From Halomonas sp. GFAJ-1 (GTDB lineage: Bacteria > Pseudomonadota > Gammaproteobacteria > Pseudomonadales > Halomonadaceae), in contig CP016490.1 of the NCBI GenBank assembly GCA_002966495.1, positions 2,914,001 to 2,978,000 on the forward strand: a DNA stretch of 64,000 nt, read 5' to 3'. The notes under the pieces were generated by a model. It was not told the origin of the DNA, made no database searches, and saw nothing but the letters and a program-made list of their open reading frames with translations. Positions 28,432 to 38,938 of the stretch are shown piece after piece. Position 1 is the first letter of the stretch. Every line of letters begins with the position of its first letter. The position numbers were made by a program, and so were the translations under genes.

Positions 28432-28507
28432 TGGTGGAGCCAAGCGGGATCGAACCGCTGACCTCCTGCGTGCAAGGCAGGCGCTCTCCCAGCTGAGCTA
28501 TGGCCCC
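28432..28507 (-). tRNA. alaT: tRNA-Ala (anticodon TGC)
   Basis: 76 bases in the 16S-23S spacer. The sequence begins GGGGCCATAGCTCAG, has anticodon stem-loop GCCTTGCACGC with TGC, T-arm GGTTCGATCC and encoded CCA end. The acceptor stem pairs GGGGCCA with TGGCTCC with one G-T pair. Confidence 0.97.
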
Positions 28508-28619
28508 ATTGTTTTTTGCTGACCTTACCTCTTGCCATTAATTTCTGTGAAACAAGGCAAAATGCGACGACGTATAGCCTGCTATACGAGGAGCATTTTA
28601 ACGCAGTATCGCAGGAATT

Positions 28620-28696
<77 letters not shown>

Positions 28697-28782
28697 AAGA
28701 GGGGATCGTGCTTAAACCGTTTGCTCTATATCTGATCAGGTAATTCATTGTGAGCGCTTACCGCGAGGAGTGATGCATCGTT

Positions 28783-30315
<1,533 letters not shown>

Positions 30316-30494
30316 AAAATCATTGTGATGCTTACTCGTTACTTAAGGACTAGCCGAAAGCAACAAAAGCGCATCAAACTTGGCTCAAGGTTCAAACGAA
30401 TTCATTCAAACTTACGTTTTCATGACCGCTTGCCTTGATATTTGGTGATTTATCACCCTCATCGGCAAGCGCCCACATGAATTACCTGATCAAA

Positions 30495-30507
30495 TTGTTA
30501 AAGAGCT
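30495..30507 (-). promoter_or_regulatory. boxA element in the rRNA leader
   Basis: AGCTCTTTAACAA on the minus strand, about 30 bases downstream of the -10 element and 180 bases upstream of 16S, matches the rRNA antitermination boxA. Confidence 0.8.
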
Positions 30508-30538
30508 ATCGAAGACTGCTGCCGTTCGATGTGTGCAC

Positions 30539-30566
30539 ATCATACTGGTATTTTTTTTCTGGTCAA
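30539..30566 (-). promoter_or_regulatory. rRNA operon promoter
   Basis: On the minus strand TTGACC (-35, five of six) and TATGAT (-10, five of six) are separated by a 16-base, A-rich spacer. The typical rRNA 16-base spacing and the position just upstream of boxA support it. An AT-rich stretch upstream could serve as an UP element. Confidence 0.8.
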
Positions 30567-30597
30567 GCACATGGCATGAGTTTTTTACTCTTAACTT

Positions 30598-31197
30598 TTA
30601 CTGGCGGTGAATGAATGCATCAATCAACCGAAAAACAACCAAACCAGCAAATAATAAAGCAAATATAGTAGGTAGCAGATAGTCAGCCCGAGTGAGAACC
30701 CACAGGTGGTATATGCCGAGACCTGCGGAGATATAGATCAGCCTGTGCAACCAGTGCCAAGCTTTCCAACCCATTTTAGCGGGCACCCATTGAAAAGAAG
30801 TCAAAGCTAACGGTATAAGCAGTAGCAGTGCAGCAGCTCCATAGCGTATGTATTCAAGGGCAACCATTTCATGCCAAATCCACTGCCACTCCCAGTACTG
30901 CTCCAACCCCATCCATGAAAGCATATGTAAAATTAGCCAAAAAAAAGACCACAACCCTATTTGACGACGAGCCTTCATAAACCCTAACCAGCGTGTAAGC
31001 CGAAACGCAGGGCTAAACGCTATCGTGGCTAACAATAGTGACAATCCAACCCTGCCAGAGAAATGAACAACGGCTTCCGCCGGATTAGCCCCTAGATCAC
31101 CGTAATGCCACTGCCATGTTAACCATAAGCCTGGCAGTAGACCTGCCGCGAACACGCATAAACGAAAAAAAGATACTGGCGTTGCTTTAACTGCCAT
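30598..31197 (-). CDS. msrQ: MsrQ, haem-binding membrane subunit of the MsrPQ methionine sulfoxide reductase
   Basis: A 199-residue inner-membrane b-type cytochrome (formerly YedZ) that feeds quinol electrons to MsrP for repair of oxidised methionines in the periplasm. It has about six membrane spans with the ferric-reductase-like arrangement: GRVGLSLLLATIAFSPAFRLTRWL (in part, about 50-72), histidine in FWLILHMLSW (about 90), and WHWLHRLIYISAGLGIYHLW (about 142-161) with haem-ligand histidines. It follows msrP by 17 bases on the same strand. Confidence 0.93.
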   Translation of the reverse strand: MAVKATPVSFFRLCVFAAGLLPGLWLTWQWHYGDLGANPAEAVVHFSGRVGLSLLLATIAFSPAFRLTRWLGFMKARRQIGLWSFFWLILHMLSWMGLEQYWEWQWIWHEMVALEYIRYGAAALLLLIPLALTSFQWVPAKMGWKAWHWLHRLIYISAGLGIYHLWVLTRADYLLPTIFALLFAGLVVFRLIDAFIHRQ

Positions 31198-31214
31198 AAA
31201 TCACTCACTGCTAA

Positions 31215-32183
31215 TCAATAATGTTTTTGAAGATCCATACCTTTATAAAGATGAGCGACTTCCTCGCCATAACCATTGAACATCAGCGTTTCCCGGCGGC
31301 CTGACTCGCCAATCCTACGCTCTCTTGCCTGCGACCAACGGGGATGATTAACATCCGGGTTTACATTGGCATAAAAACCATACTCTTCAGGATTACGCGC
31401 TTGCCAAGAGGTAGTGGGCGGCTCTTCAAGAATACGTATTTTGGTAATCGATTTAATGCTCTTAAAACCGTACTTCCATGGCACAACTAACCGAATGGGC
31501 GCACCATTTTGATTAGGCATTTTTTCCCCATACATGCCCACAGCTAGCAACGTTAACGGGTGCATTGCCTCATCAATACGCAGTGCCTCTCGATATGGCC
31601 AATCGATAATGGAACGGCGCTGGCCTCTTAAATTATCTGGGTCATATAGCGACTCAAATTCAACATACTTAGACCGGGATGTTAGCCCATGGTGATTGAG
31701 CAGATCCGCCAGAGGTATCCCAATCCAAGGAATGACCATCGACCACGCTTCCACGCAACGTAATCGGTAAATACGCTCCTCTAAAGAGTGGCGCTTAAGC
31801 ATATCTTCAAGTGGTATAGCCCCTGTTTTGTCCAGCTCCCCTTCTAGGGAGATACTCCAGGGGTCAACTGGCAAATTGTGAGCAAAAACTTCAGGATCTC
31901 GTTTTCCTGTCCCAAATTCATAAAAGTTATTGTAGGTAGTGGCATCTCGAAAGTCGGTAAGCGCTTCACCGCCGGCCAATTCTTGGCTCGGCAAATCATT
32001 CTCAAGCGCGGGCTTAAGTACACCTGCCCAAGCATGCGCTTTTTTTGTCAAAAACATGCTGGGAGCCAGCATGACGGCAGCCCCAACAGCAAAACCCTGA
32101 CGCAAGAAGTGACGACGATTGTCGAATACTGCCTTAGGCGTCACTTCCGATTCAGGAATAACAGGGTATCGGTAACGCGGCAT
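31215..32183 (-). CDS. msrP: MsrP, molybdopterin-dependent methionine sulfoxide reductase
   Basis: The 322-residue periplasmic catalytic subunit (formerly YedY), exported folded by the Tat pathway. The Tat motif RRHFLRQGFAVG (about 23-34) precedes a hydrophobic stretch and an AHA cleavage site near residue 50. The sulfite-oxidase fold is marked by YRLRCVEAWSMVIPWIG, whose cysteine coordinates molybdenum, and by RLVVPWKYGFKSIKSI. It is the first gene of the msrPQ pair and divergent from the cytochrome c peroxidase gene. Confidence 0.95.
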   Translation of the reverse strand: MPRYRYPVIPESEVTPKAVFDNRRHFLRQGFAVGAAVMLAPSMFLTKKAHAWAGVLKPALENDLPSQELAGGEALTDFRDATTYNNFYEFGTGKRDPEVFAHNLPVDPWSISLEGELDKTGAIPLEDMLKRHSLEERIYRLRCVEAWSMVIPWIGIPLADLLNHHGLTSRSKYVEFESLYDPDNLRGQRRSIIDWPYREALRIDEAMHPLTLLAVGMYGEKMPNQNGAPIRLVVPWKYGFKSIKSITKIRILEEPPTTSWQARNPEEYGFYANVNPDVNHPRWSQARERRIGESGRRETLMFNGYGEEVAHLYKGMDLQKHY

Positions 32184-32304
32184 ATCACCTCCTTACTATA
32201 AAAGACTTAAGACACGTTTTATCACCAGGGTACCTCACCCTCCTTCCTCCATAACCACCCAGCGTAGAATAAACACTAAGCTTAGACAGAAATTGCGAGA
32301 AAAC

Positions 32305-32318
32305 TTGACCCAGCGCAA
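32305..32318 (+). promoter_or_regulatory. Weak FNR/ANR-like box upstream of the peroxidase gene
   Basis: TTGACCCAGCGCAA resembles the dyad TTGAT-N4-ATCAA with three mismatches (TTGAC-N4-CGCAA). Peroxidases of this class are often controlled by FNR/ANR in proteobacteria, which is why I noted it. The match is weak. Confidence 0.25.
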
Positions 32319-32459
32319 GCCACCCCCTTACCCGACTATTACACTTGGTTGAAAACTAATATTAAAAGCACCTACCTTGACTAAGGCTAGATTAGCAAAC
32401 TGCAGGACTAGCCGTTGTAAGTGCTATTTATGAGTGCTACTCATGCGAGGGGATCATCG

Positions 32460-33449
32460 ATGAAAATGACGAAAAAAATTCTGCCCGGCATTATTGCCAG
32501 TGCAGCATTAATATCTACTGGGGCCATGGCAGCGGAAGACGGTTTTGAGGATTACCGCGACCGATTTGAGGCGTTGCCATACTTACCCCCTATACCTGCG
32601 CACAACTCACTTACCAAAGAGAAAGTTGAGTTGGGTAATATGCTGTTTTTCGAGCCGCGAATTTCTTCCAGCGGTGTCATCAGCTGCGCGACCTGCCATA
32701 ACCCTGCATTGGGTTGGGCTGACCGTATCCCTCGCGCAGTGGGCCATGACGGCCAAGTCGGTGAGCGCAATACACCAACAGTCCTAAATAGTGGTTTTTT
32801 TGAAGCCCAGTTCTGGGATGGCCGCGAACCAGATCTAGAAGGGCAAGCACTTGGGCCTATCGAAGCCGATGTCGAAATGGCAATGGATCTTGAAATGGCG
32901 TTGGAACGCTTAACGGAGTTTGATCTCTATCAGGAGAAATTTGCTGAAGCCTATCCTGATGACGCAGATCCAATCAATGCCGACAACCTGGCCAAAGCAC
33001 TTGCTTCTTTTCAGCGCACACTTAATACGCCAAACTCACCGTTTGACCGCTACCTCCGCGGTGACCTAAGCGCCATCAGCGACCAAGCTAAAGATGGTAT
33101 GGCTGCTTTTGTTAACAATGGTTGTATTGCTTGCCACAGCGGGCCAGCGCTAACAGATAGCCGCTTCCATGCGATCCAAGTTCCAGGCTCAACCGACCTA
33201 GGCCGCTACCTAGTAACTGGTGAAGAGAGCGATAAATATCGCTTCAAGACACCTACGCTTAGAAACGTAGCCGTCACCTATCCCTATATGAACAATGGCG
33301 CTACTGAAACGCTAGAGGAAGCGGTCGCTATCATGGGCGAGGAGATGCTTGGCCGGGAATTTGATGATGCAACGATTAACGACATCACCGCATTTCTGCA
33401 TACGCTCACCGGCGAGATGCCTGATTTCGAAATTCCAGCTCTCCCCTGA
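32460..33449 (+). CDS. Di-haem cytochrome c peroxidase (CcpA/MauG family)
   Basis: A periplasmic peroxidase that reduces hydrogen peroxide with electrons from cytochrome c. The 329-residue precursor has a signal peptide ending GAMA at about residue 24. Two c-type haem sites are visible: CATCH (about 77-81) followed by the family block NTPTVLNSGFFEAQFWDGRE, and CIACH (about 224-228). A late methionine region (MNNGATETLEEAV) fits the family. I chose the ATG at 32460 because GAGGGG lies about eight bases upstream. It is divergent from msrPQ; both act on oxidative damage in the periplasm. Confidence 0.93.
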   Translation: MKMTKKILPGIIASAALISTGAMAAEDGFEDYRDRFEALPYLPPIPAHNSLTKEKVELGNMLFFEPRISSSGVISCATCHNPALGWADRIPRAVGHDGQVGERNTPTVLNSGFFEAQFWDGREPDLEGQALGPIEADVEMAMDLEMALERLTEFDLYQEKFAEAYPDDADPINADNLAKALASFQRTLNTPNSPFDRYLRGDLSAISDQAKDGMAAFVNNGCIACHSGPALTDSRFHAIQVPGSTDLGRYLVTGEESDKYRFKTPTLRNVAVTYPYMNNGATETLEEAVAIMGEEMLGREFDDATINDITAFLHTLTGEMPDFEIPALP

Positions 33450-33481
33450 CGCAGGCATTACACCTGAGTTAGCTATCACAA

Positions 33482-33515
33482 AACTGCCGGCCTTGCGCCG
33501 GCAGTTCTCTTTTAT
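33482..33515. terminator. Terminator between peroxidase gene and adenine deaminase gene
   Basis: A perfect ten-base-pair stem AACTGCCGGC/GCCGGCAGTT (33482-33491 with 33497-33506), five-base loop, then TCTCTTTTA on the plus strand. It serves the rightward peroxidase gene and could also act on the leftward deaminase transcript. Confidence 0.8.
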
Positions 33516-33524
33516 ATACTCAAC

Positions 33525-34517
33525 TTAAGCACGCTCTAAACGCCGCTTAAGTTCTTCGCGGCGCCCCTCACTAGTAAATGCTTCTTCTATCGCATTGCGA
33601 TTTAACGTGCGAAAAACATCCTCACTCCAACCAAATGCTTCAGCACACGCCAAGTGATTTGTAAGCAAGCCACCCCCAAAGTACGCCGGATCATCTGAAC
33701 TGATCGTGACTTTTAGCCCTTCCGCTAGCAGGATCGGGAGCGGATGGTCGCTCAATTGCTCAACCACCTTTAAGCTAACGTTTGAAAGCGGGCAAACGGT
33801 TAAGACGGTTTGCTGCTCACGAAGGCGCTGGATCACAGCGTTACTCTCTAAGCAGCGCACACCGTGATCAATACGCTGCACATCAAGCACATCGAGCGCT
33901 TCAACGATATAGTCCGCAGGCCCCTCTTCACCAGCATGGGCCACACGCACTAAGCCAACATCTTTAGCACGTGCAAACAGTGCCTGAAATTTAACGGGTG
34001 GGTTATCGCGCTCAGCACTATCAAGACCAATCGCATCCAGATGCTTCCAATAAGGCGCCGCTTGTTCAAAAACATGCAGCGCTTCATCCGCTGGCCGATC
34101 ACGCAGGAATGCCATGATCATGCCAACAGACAAATCTAACGATGTTTCAGCCTCTTCTTTTGCTTGCAACAAGCCCGCCATCACAACCTCAAGGGGCACG
34201 CCACGCAGCAAGTGCGCTTGCGGGTCAAAATGCATGTCTATATGCACTACTCCCTCTTCGCGCGCTCGTTTAAAATAATCCATCGCCAAATCATAAAAAT
34301 CTTGCTGGGTGCGCAGTACATCCATGCCTTGGTAGTAAAGATTTAAAAATCCTTGCAGATCATCAAATTGATAAGCTGCTTTCGCATCTTCAACCGTTGC
34401 ATAAGGAAGCTCAATGTTATTGCGTTTCGCAAGCTCAAACATTAATGCTGGCTCAAGAGAGCCTTCAATATGCAAGTGAAGCTCTACTTTTGGCAGCCGA
34501 CGTAAAAACTCATGCAT
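33525..34517 (-). CDS. Adenine deaminase (adenosine-deaminase-like, EC 3.5.4.2)
   Basis: A 330-residue zinc hydrolase of the adenosine deaminase superfamily. Metal and catalytic motifs: ELHLHIEGSLEP (about 11-22), HAGEEGP (about 195-201), the histidine in QRIDHGVRCLE (about 214) and SDDPAYFGG (about 273-281). The pattern FDDLQGFLNLYYQGMDVL followed by HIDMHFDPQAH matches the adenine deaminase subgroup (Pseudomonas PA0148 and fungal Aah1) better than true adenosine deaminases, so I call it adenine to hypoxanthine. It stands alone between a terminator and cydC. Confidence 0.85.
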   Translation of the reverse strand: MHEFLRRLPKVELHLHIEGSLEPALMFELAKRNNIELPYATVEDAKAAYQFDDLQGFLNLYYQGMDVLRTQQDFYDLAMDYFKRAREEGVVHIDMHFDPQAHLLRGVPLEVVMAGLLQAKEEAETSLDLSVGMIMAFLRDRPADEALHVFEQAAPYWKHLDAIGLDSAERDNPPVKFQALFARAKDVGLVRVAHAGEEGPADYIVEALDVLDVQRIDHGVRCLESNAVIQRLREQQTVLTVCPLSNVSLKVVEQLSDHPLPILLAEGLKVTISSDDPAYFGGGLLTNHLACAEAFGWSEDVFRTLNRNAIEEAFTSEGRREELKRRLERA

Positions 34518-34544
34518 ATCGAATTCCTTTTTTTGCTTAGGTAA

Positions 34545-36257
34545 CTAGCTACTTATGCCAGTATCAGCAATTAGCTGTCCCTCAGCAAGCCGCCAAGTGT
34601 ACTCAACTCCGGGCAATAAACTCGCATCATCTACTTGATGAACAAAGTAAATCACTGTTTTATCCTGCAACCAGTCATCTAAAGCACGCGCTAGATGCTG
34701 TGCCGTTTGCGCATCAACACCAGCAAAAGGCTCATCCAGCAGCACCACGTTTGGACTACGTAAAAATAAGCGCGCTAAGGCAACCCGCCTGGCTTGCCCA
34801 CCGGATAGCTGCTGCCCCTTCTCCCCTACTGACGTGCCCAGCTTTTGTGGCTGCTGCTGCGCCCAATCGCTTAACGCCACTTGATCCAAGGCACGCCATA
34901 GCTCCTTGTTGCTAGCGCTAGGCTTTGCGATACGTAAGTTTTCCGCCAATGATCCATCGAAAAGATCAACCTGCTGGGAAAGCATAGCGAAATGTGCTGC
35001 CCGGCTATCTTCTGTCAATGTAAACGGCGCAAACCCTGCCACGCTGACATCACCACTAGAGGGTGAAGCTCGCCCCATAAGCAGCTGAGCAAGTGTCGAC
35101 TTACCCGCGCCGGAGACCCCTGTTATCACCGCTCGCTTAGCGGCTGGCAGCACAAACGAAACATTACTTAACGCGGGCTCAAGCATATTTGGATAGAAAA
35201 ATGAGACGCTATTCAAACGAAGGGAGTAGGTCTGGTTCTCGAGGGGAAAGGCCACGGAAGCAGGGATAAGCGTATTAACCGACAAAATATTCAACCGCTG
35301 AACCGCCGCATAGCTTGCCCCTAATTTAATAAAGGCTGAAGGCAATAGGTTAAATGCTTCATTGATCCCCAAAATAATTAATACGGCCATCACCATAATT
35401 GGCCCGTTGACACGCCCCTCTCCCAAGGCGATGCTGGCAAGCCACAATACGGCTAATACCAGCATACCGGTCACAATGGAAACTAGTGCGTTACCTAGCG
35501 CGGCCCTAAGCGTCAAGCGTCTCTGATTAGCCGCAGCATCCATTTCATGACTGGCAATTTTTCGCTGATGCCAGGCACTGGTACCGTAGCTCATCAGCTC
35601 CGCAGAGGCTTGTACTTGATCAAGCACTAAGTGGCGCAGTTCTCTTTGATCGACTGTCTGCTGGTGGCTATTGGCAAACCCAAGCCAGGCATACCCCAGG
35701 GTAATAACTAGCCACAGCAGCCCTAACGAAACAGCCACCATGAGAGCAACGCCAGGTAGCCAGATAGCGATAAATGCCGATACAACAAGCAGGCATAACA
35801 ACGCAACAAAGGGCGGTATCAGTAGACGAAGGTAAAAATTATCTAGCGTATCAATATCTGCTGTCAGGCGGCTTAGCCAGTCACTGGCTCTACGACGACG
35901 TAAGCTAGCATCATCAAGTCGCGTTAAGTACCCGAACACACGAAAGCGTAGATCCGCCAGCAGCGTTAACACCGTATTGTGGTTATAAAGACGCTCTACG
36001 TAACGTGCAACCGTTCGCAGCAAGGCAAAAAAACGAATGCCTCCACCAGGCACATAAATATCCAAAGAAGAAGGCAGACCTGCCGCTAACGCAATACCCG
36101 CAAGGGCGCAGGCAGCTATGAACCAGCCGGACAAACCTAATAAAGAGAGCCCTGCTAGCAGCGTAATCCAAACGAGGAAGACGCCAACTAAGAAGCGTTG
36201 ACGACGTCGCAGTAAGAGAGCAAGCCAGGGTTTGAACTCACGGTAGACACGCCTCAT
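34545..36257 (-). CDS. cydC: CydC, thiol reductant ABC exporter subunit
   Basis: CydDC exports glutathione and cysteine to the periplasm and is needed for assembly of bd oxidases and c-type cytochromes. This 570-residue half transporter has an N-terminal six-span domain and an ABC domain with Walker A GVSGAGKST (about 376-384), signature LSGGQ (about 484) and Walker B VVLLDEPFAG (about 503). The ATG at 36257 overlaps the cydD stop codon (ATGA) and has GAGG upstream, so I reject a longer frame that starts inside cydD. It is last in the cioA-cioB-cydD-cydC operon. Confidence 0.94.
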   Translation of the reverse strand: MRRVYREFKPWLALLLRRRQRFLVGVFLVWITLLAGLSLLGLSGWFIAACALAGIALAAGLPSSLDIYVPGGGIRFFALLRTVARYVERLYNHNTVLTLLADLRFRVFGYLTRLDDASLRRRRASDWLSRLTADIDTLDNFYLRLLIPPFVALLCLLVVSAFIAIWLPGVALMVAVSLGLLWLVITLGYAWLGFANSHQQTVDQRELRHLVLDQVQASAELMSYGTSAWHQRKIASHEMDAAANQRRLTLRAALGNALVSIVTGMLVLAVLWLASIALGEGRVNGPIMVMAVLIILGINEAFNLLPSAFIKLGASYAAVQRLNILSVNTLIPASVAFPLENQTYSLRLNSVSFFYPNMLEPALSNVSFVLPAAKRAVITGVSGAGKSTLAQLLMGRASPSSGDVSVAGFAPFTLTEDSRAAHFAMLSQQVDLFDGSLAENLRIAKPSASNKELWRALDQVALSDWAQQQPQKLGTSVGEKGQQLSGGQARRVALARLFLRSPNVVLLDEPFAGVDAQTAQHLARALDDWLQDKTVIYFVHQVDDASLLPGVEYTWRLAEGQLIADTGISS

Positions 36258-37930
36258 AGGCTTACCTCGTTGAGCTTGCCCGCCTCGCACACAAAGTGGC
36301 GAGTAGCCGCATGAACAATAGCGGGATGGTGAGTAGCAATCACTAGCGTTCGCCCCTCTTTAGCCCACTCAAGCAGCGCCTGAATAACGGCTAGTTCTGC
36401 TGAGGCGTCCAAATTCGCCGTTGGCTCATCCAATACGACTAGCGGCGCCGTACTTAAATAAACACGCGCAAGGGCAAGCCGCTGGGCCTGCCCTCCCGAA
36501 AGACCAACGGCGCGCTCGCCAACAATGCTCTCTAGCCCAGCCGGCAATGCTTCTAATAAGGCCCCCAATCCAGCACGGCGCAACGCATCCGTCATGGCTG
36601 CCTCATTCGCCTCTGGATTAGCTAATCGAAGATTATCCGCCATGCTGCCCTGAATAAGACACGGGCTTTGATCAAGCCACGCCACTTTTGCTGACCGTCG
36701 GCGATACTCGCCACTTAATGGCGCCATAAAGCCTGCCAAAATCGCTAACAGCGACGATTTTCCGCTACCTGACTCGCCAGTAATAGCCACAACATCACCG
36801 ACACAAACCGTCATGCTTACTGCCTGCAACGTCGGTGTCCGTCCAACATAGCCCACACTGATACTGGCTAACTCACACTCAACGCCTGGCGCTTGCGGCG
36901 ACGCTATATGATGAGGAACTAATGCTGGTTCATTAAAAATTGTAGCAATACTTTCCGCAGCACCTAACGCCGCCGCACGATCGTGGTAGTGCTGAGAAAG
37001 CGTGCGTAAAGGCTGGAAAAACTCAGGCGCCAACAGCAACACTGCCAAGCCAGTGAATAGCGTAAGTGATGGCGATGGACCGTAATCGATGTAGCCTAGC
37101 AGACCAAAACCCACATACATGGCAACAACCGCAATAGCGACAGACGCAAAGAACTCAAGCACAGCGGAGGATAAAAACGCCAGTCGCAAAGTACGCATAC
37201 TTAAGCGGCGATACTCATCCGTGGCATACCAAACGTCCTGCTGAGCGGAACGGGTGTGACCAAAGAGCTGCAACGTCGTCATACCGCGCACGCGATCAAT
37301 AAAATGCGCAGATAAGCGTGAAACCGCTGCAAATTGATCTCGATTCAAACGCTCCGCGCCCATCCCTACCAAGGCCATAAACAGTGGAATAAGCGGTGCA
37401 GAAAGGAGCAAAAAAATAGCTACTAAGTAATCGAGCCACCCCACCACGCAGGCAATTAACAGCGGCAACGCCACCACGATACGTAGCTGGGGGTAAAAAC
37501 GCGCAAAGTAGCCATCCAGGGCATCAATAAGTTCCACAGCCTGAGTAGCCAGAGCACCACTCTGCCGCTGGGTCAACCAAACAGGGCCGAGTTTCGCGAT
37601 CTTCGCTAGCAACTCGGCCCTGGCAAATTGGCGAATACGCAGACTCGCCTCAGCGCTTAAGACTTCTTGCCCCCACTGAAAAAGAGAGCGGAGCCCCACG
37701 GCTAGGGCCAGCCCGCCAAAGAAGGGCAAAAGCTCCGCAGGCGAACGGCCATGAATCACTAGCTGGTCTATCAGCCAGGCAAGGCCCACCACCAGCACTA
37801 CGGTTTGAACGCCAGCTAAAACACCGCAGGCTGCCGCACCTACCAACCGATTTCGCTCTCTGCGCGCGAGCATGTGAAGCCAGCGGCGCGGCGTAATGAG
37901 GGGCTCTTCGCTTTGATCCCGACCGGACAT
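36254..37930 (-). CDS. cydD: CydD, thiol reductant ABC exporter subunit
   Basis: Partner of CydC, 558 residues from the ATG at 37930. It has a membrane domain (about 30-330) and an ABC domain with Walker A GESGSGKSS (about 384-392), signature LSGGQ (about 476) and Walker B VVLDEPTANLD (about 496). The start is four bases after the cioB stop; no clear ribosome-binding site is seen, so coupling to cioB translation is likely. A longer frame inside cioB is rejected because it would begin with unrelated sequence. E. coli has cydX after cydB; there is no room for it here. Confidence 0.94.
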   Translation of the reverse strand: MSGRDQSEEPLITPRRWLHMLARRERNRLVGAAACGVLAGVQTVVLVVGLAWLIDQLVIHGRSPAELLPFFGGLALAVGLRSLFQWGQEVLSAEASLRIRQFARAELLAKIAKLGPVWLTQRQSGALATQAVELIDALDGYFARFYPQLRIVVALPLLIACVVGWLDYLVAIFLLLSAPLIPLFMALVGMGAERLNRDQFAAVSRLSAHFIDRVRGMTTLQLFGHTRSAQQDVWYATDEYRRLSMRTLRLAFLSSAVLEFFASVAIAVVAMYVGFGLLGYIDYGPSPSLTLFTGLAVLLLAPEFFQPLRTLSQHYHDRAAALGAAESIATIFNEPALVPHHIASPQAPGVECELASISVGYVGRTPTLQAVSMTVCVGDVVAITGESGSGKSSLLAILAGFMAPLSGEYRRRSAKVAWLDQSPCLIQGSMADNLRLANPEANEAAMTDALRRAGLGALLEALPAGLESIVGERAVGLSGGQAQRLALARVYLSTAPLVVLDEPTANLDASAELAVIQALLEWAKEGRTLVIATHHPAIVHAATRHFVCEAGKLNEVSL

Positions 37931-37934
37931 AGGA

Positions 37935-38936
37935 TTAGTGATACCCGTCACCCACTCGTACCTTGCCGCGGAACACCCAGTAAGTCCAAGCGGTATAAGT
38001 AAGAATAATCGGGATAACGAACAGCACACCAATCAGCAGGAAAAGCTGGGATTCAGGGGCAGACGCAGCGTCCCAAAGCGTATAATTAGGAGGCACAATC
38101 ACTGGCCATTTGCTAACGATAAGGCCCAAATAGGTAAATACATAGATGCCTATCGTCGCAACGAAAGGGATACCTTCCCTACGCCGCTTCACCGACCTAT
38201 ACACAGTGAACGCACATAGCAGCGCAAGCGCCGGAAATATCCAGATGATCTGAAGATGACCAAACCAACGCTCCCACACCACAGGATTCACGAACGGTGT
38301 CCAGAGGCTAATAATAGCAAACACGCCCAGCACTATTGCTAACAGCAGTGGCGTAATTTTGTAGGCCCAATCCTGAATGTGGCCTTCCGATTTAAGAATA
38401 AGCCATGTGGCGCCTAGCAGTGCATAGCCCGCCATTAAACCTAAGCCGGTTAAAACCGAAAACGGGGTAAGCCAATCAAAAGGGCCGCCAACAAAGGCGA
38501 AATTTTCTACTCGAAAGCCTTGGATATAGGCACCCACCACGGCACCTTGCGCAAAGGCAGCAATAGAAGAACCCCAGCAAAATGCTCGGTTCCACCAGTG
38601 CCGGTTACGACGTGACTTAAAACGAAGTTCAAACGCCACACCCCGGAATATCAGCCCTGCCAACATAAGAAAGACGCCAATATACAGTGCTGGTAAAAAC
38701 ACGGAATAGACCAGCGGGAAAGCGCCAAGCAACCCTGCTCCGCCAAGCACTAGCCACGTCTCGTTACCATCCCATACCGGCGCTACAGAGTTCATCATGA
38801 CGTCACGGGCATCTTCATCCGGGGCGAAGGGATAAAGTATCCCAAGCCCCAAATCGAACCCATCCATCAGGACGTACATCATGATGCCAAAGCCGATGAT
38901 GAACGCCCATATTAGCGTTAAATCAAACATTTCCAT
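37935..38936 (-). CDS. cioB: Cytochrome bd-type quinol oxidase subunit II (CioB/CydB)
   Basis: Subunit II (333 residues) of a bd-type oxidase, an integral membrane protein with eight or nine spans. Family motifs: MYVLMDGFDLGLGILYPFAPDE (in part, about 20-41), PVWDGNETWLVLGGAGLLGAFP (about 53-74, two parts), ALYIGVFLMLAGLIFRGVAFE. It begins two bases after the subunit I gene and ends four bases before cydD, so the four genes form a tight unit. Confidence 0.94.
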   Translation of the reverse strand: MEMFDLTLIWAFIIGFGIMMYVLMDGFDLGLGILYPFAPDEDARDVMMNSVAPVWDGNETWLVLGGAGLLGAFPLVYSVFLPALYIGVFLMLAGLIFRGVAFELRFKSRRNRHWWNRAFCWGSSIAAFAQGAVVGAYIQGFRVENFAFVGGPFDWLTPFSVLTGLGLMAGYALLGATWLILKSEGHIQDWAYKITPLLLAIVLGVFAIISLWTPFVNPVVWERWFGHLQIIWIFPALALLCAFTVYRSVKRRREGIPFVATIGIYVFTYLGLIVSKWPVIVPPNYTLWDAASAPESQLFLLIGVLFVIPIILTYTAWTYWVFRGKVRVGDGYH

Positions 38937-38938
38937 GT

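Noticed and set aside
37931..38032. Longer start for cydD with a lipobox-like LTGC segment
   Set aside because: The extension lies entirely within the end of cioB in another frame. The apparent lipobox is accidental.
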